Shown here: piece by piece, positions 63,702 through 64,000 of the stretch | Layout: each line of letters begins with the position of its first letter | How positions within the stretch are numbered: position 1 is the first letter of the stretch | NCBI RefSeq assembly: GCF_017744155.1 | Contig: NZ_JAGHQT010000001.1 | Coordinates: 558,001-622,000 of the forward strand | DNA length: 64,000 nucleotides | Source of the DNA: Endozoicomonas sp. G2_1 | GTDB taxonomy: Bacteria; Pseudomonadota; Gammaproteobacteria; Enterobacterales; Alteromonadaceae | Direction of reading: 5' to 3' | Program-made: the position numbers and the translations under genes | The notes under the pieces: generated by a model | The model's input: only the letters and a program-made list of their open reading frames with translations | What the model was told of the DNA's origin: nothing | The model's database searches: none

Positions 63702-64000
63702 ATGATTAAATTGTCCATTAAACACAAGTTACTCGTTGTATCTCTCATTCCCCTGTTAATTTTTTCGCTGATTATTTCACTTGTTATCCTCAATCAGGTG
63801 AAGTCTTTGAGCAAAACTCAGGTCAACAGTGCTCAAGAAATTTTTCTCAATCAAGAGAAAGAAGAAGTTAAAAATATGGTGCAAGCGGCATATTCAGCTA
63901 TTGAAGCTTTGTATCAAGCTGGGGGCAGTAAAGCGTTGGCAATTGAGCAGCTCAGCGCCATTCGCTTTGGCGAAACCGGTTATATTTTTGGTTACGACGG
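63702..64000 (+). CDS. Chemoreceptor or sensor with Cache-type domain, N-terminal part (3' truncated)
   Basis: The open frame runs off the window end; 99 residues are visible. MIKLSIKHKLLVVSLIPLLI begins a membrane helix (about residues 9-30), then a periplasmic helix (KTQVNSAQEIFLNQEKEEVKNMVQAAYSAIEALYQAGG) and AIEQLSAIRFGETGYIFGYDG, the start of a single Cache (sCache_2) domain, where RFGETGYIF is diagnostic. Most such proteins are chemoreceptors for small organic acids, but the signalling domain lies outside the window. An in-frame ATG at 63684 could add six residues. Confidence 0.85.
   Translation, partial: MIKLSIKHKLLVVSLIPLLIFSLIISLVILNQVKSLSKTQVNSAQEIFLNQEKEEVKNMVQAAYSAIEALYQAGGSKALAIEQLSAIRFGETGYIFGYD

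Overview
The window looks like chromosomal DNA of a marine gammaproteobacterium of the order Alteromonadales, probably near Colwelliaceae (Thalassotalea/Colwellia type). The reasons are moderate-to-low GC, sodium-based physiology (PomAB sodium flagellar stator, NhaC-type antiporter, NSS symporter), MSHA-type and PEP-CTERM-like surface proteins, several chemoreceptors, and gene order familiar from Shewanella/Colwellia (ppk1-ppx; xseB-ispA-dxs opposite pomAB; nrdR-ribD-ribE-ribBA; trmB-yggL opposite mutY-yggX). The genus is inference. I see no phage, insertion sequence with transposase, integron or CRISPR array.

Layout. 1-7.3 kb: 3' end of ppk1, ppx, an internally repetitive GC-richer noncoding element (2396-2637), gshA and a two-domain M16 peptidase lipoprotein. 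7.6-16 kb: NhaC antiporter, an aldehyde dehydrogenase/TetR operon with a readable promoter-operator, an RluA-like pseudouridine synthase, an NSS symporter, yajQ, a MITE-like element, a VanZ-like gene and panE. 16-22.7 kb: thiI, pomB, pomA (minus), then xseB-ispA-dxs (plus). 22.7-30 kb: a chemoreceptor, then the minus-strand ribBA-ribE-ribD-nrdR cluster and glyA. 30.4-33.7 kb: an EF-hand protein, an Aer-like PAS chemoreceptor and a chemoreceptor whose N-terminus resembles the NrtS nitrate/nitrite transporter family.

33.8-46 kb: a 1442-residue MshQ-like LamG protein divergent from a PEP-CTERM-like secreted protein; then a minus-strand operon (TonB-dependent receptor, alkaline-phosphatase-superfamily enzyme, PhoD-like phosphatase) preceded by Pho-box-like sites, which reads as an organic-phosphate scavenging unit; then a lipoprotein and outer-membrane phospholipase A. 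46-64 kb: tRNA-Phe, cytochrome b561 and yceI behind a Fur-box-like site, an isoquinoline-oxidoreductase-like molybdoenzyme pair, a DUF1289 protein with a DNA tandem repeat, a SulP transporter, a histidine kinase-GntR bicistron, an alkylation-repair pair (Ada/AlkA fusion and Ogt) separated by a second MITE-like element, trmB/yggL, mutY/yggX, tRNA-Phe and tRNA-Thr, the ohr/ohrR organic-peroxide pair, and the start of a Cache-type chemoreceptor cut by the window end.

The best candidates for something little described are the NrtS-chemoreceptor fusion (32551-33672), the Pho-box/TonB receptor/two-phosphatase operon with an internal hairpin, the standalone MshQ-like gene paired with a PEP-CTERM-like gene behind a possible sigma-54 promoter, and a recurring pattern of short in-frame tandem duplications in several genes. 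All identifications come from reading the sequence and from family knowledge; no database search was run.
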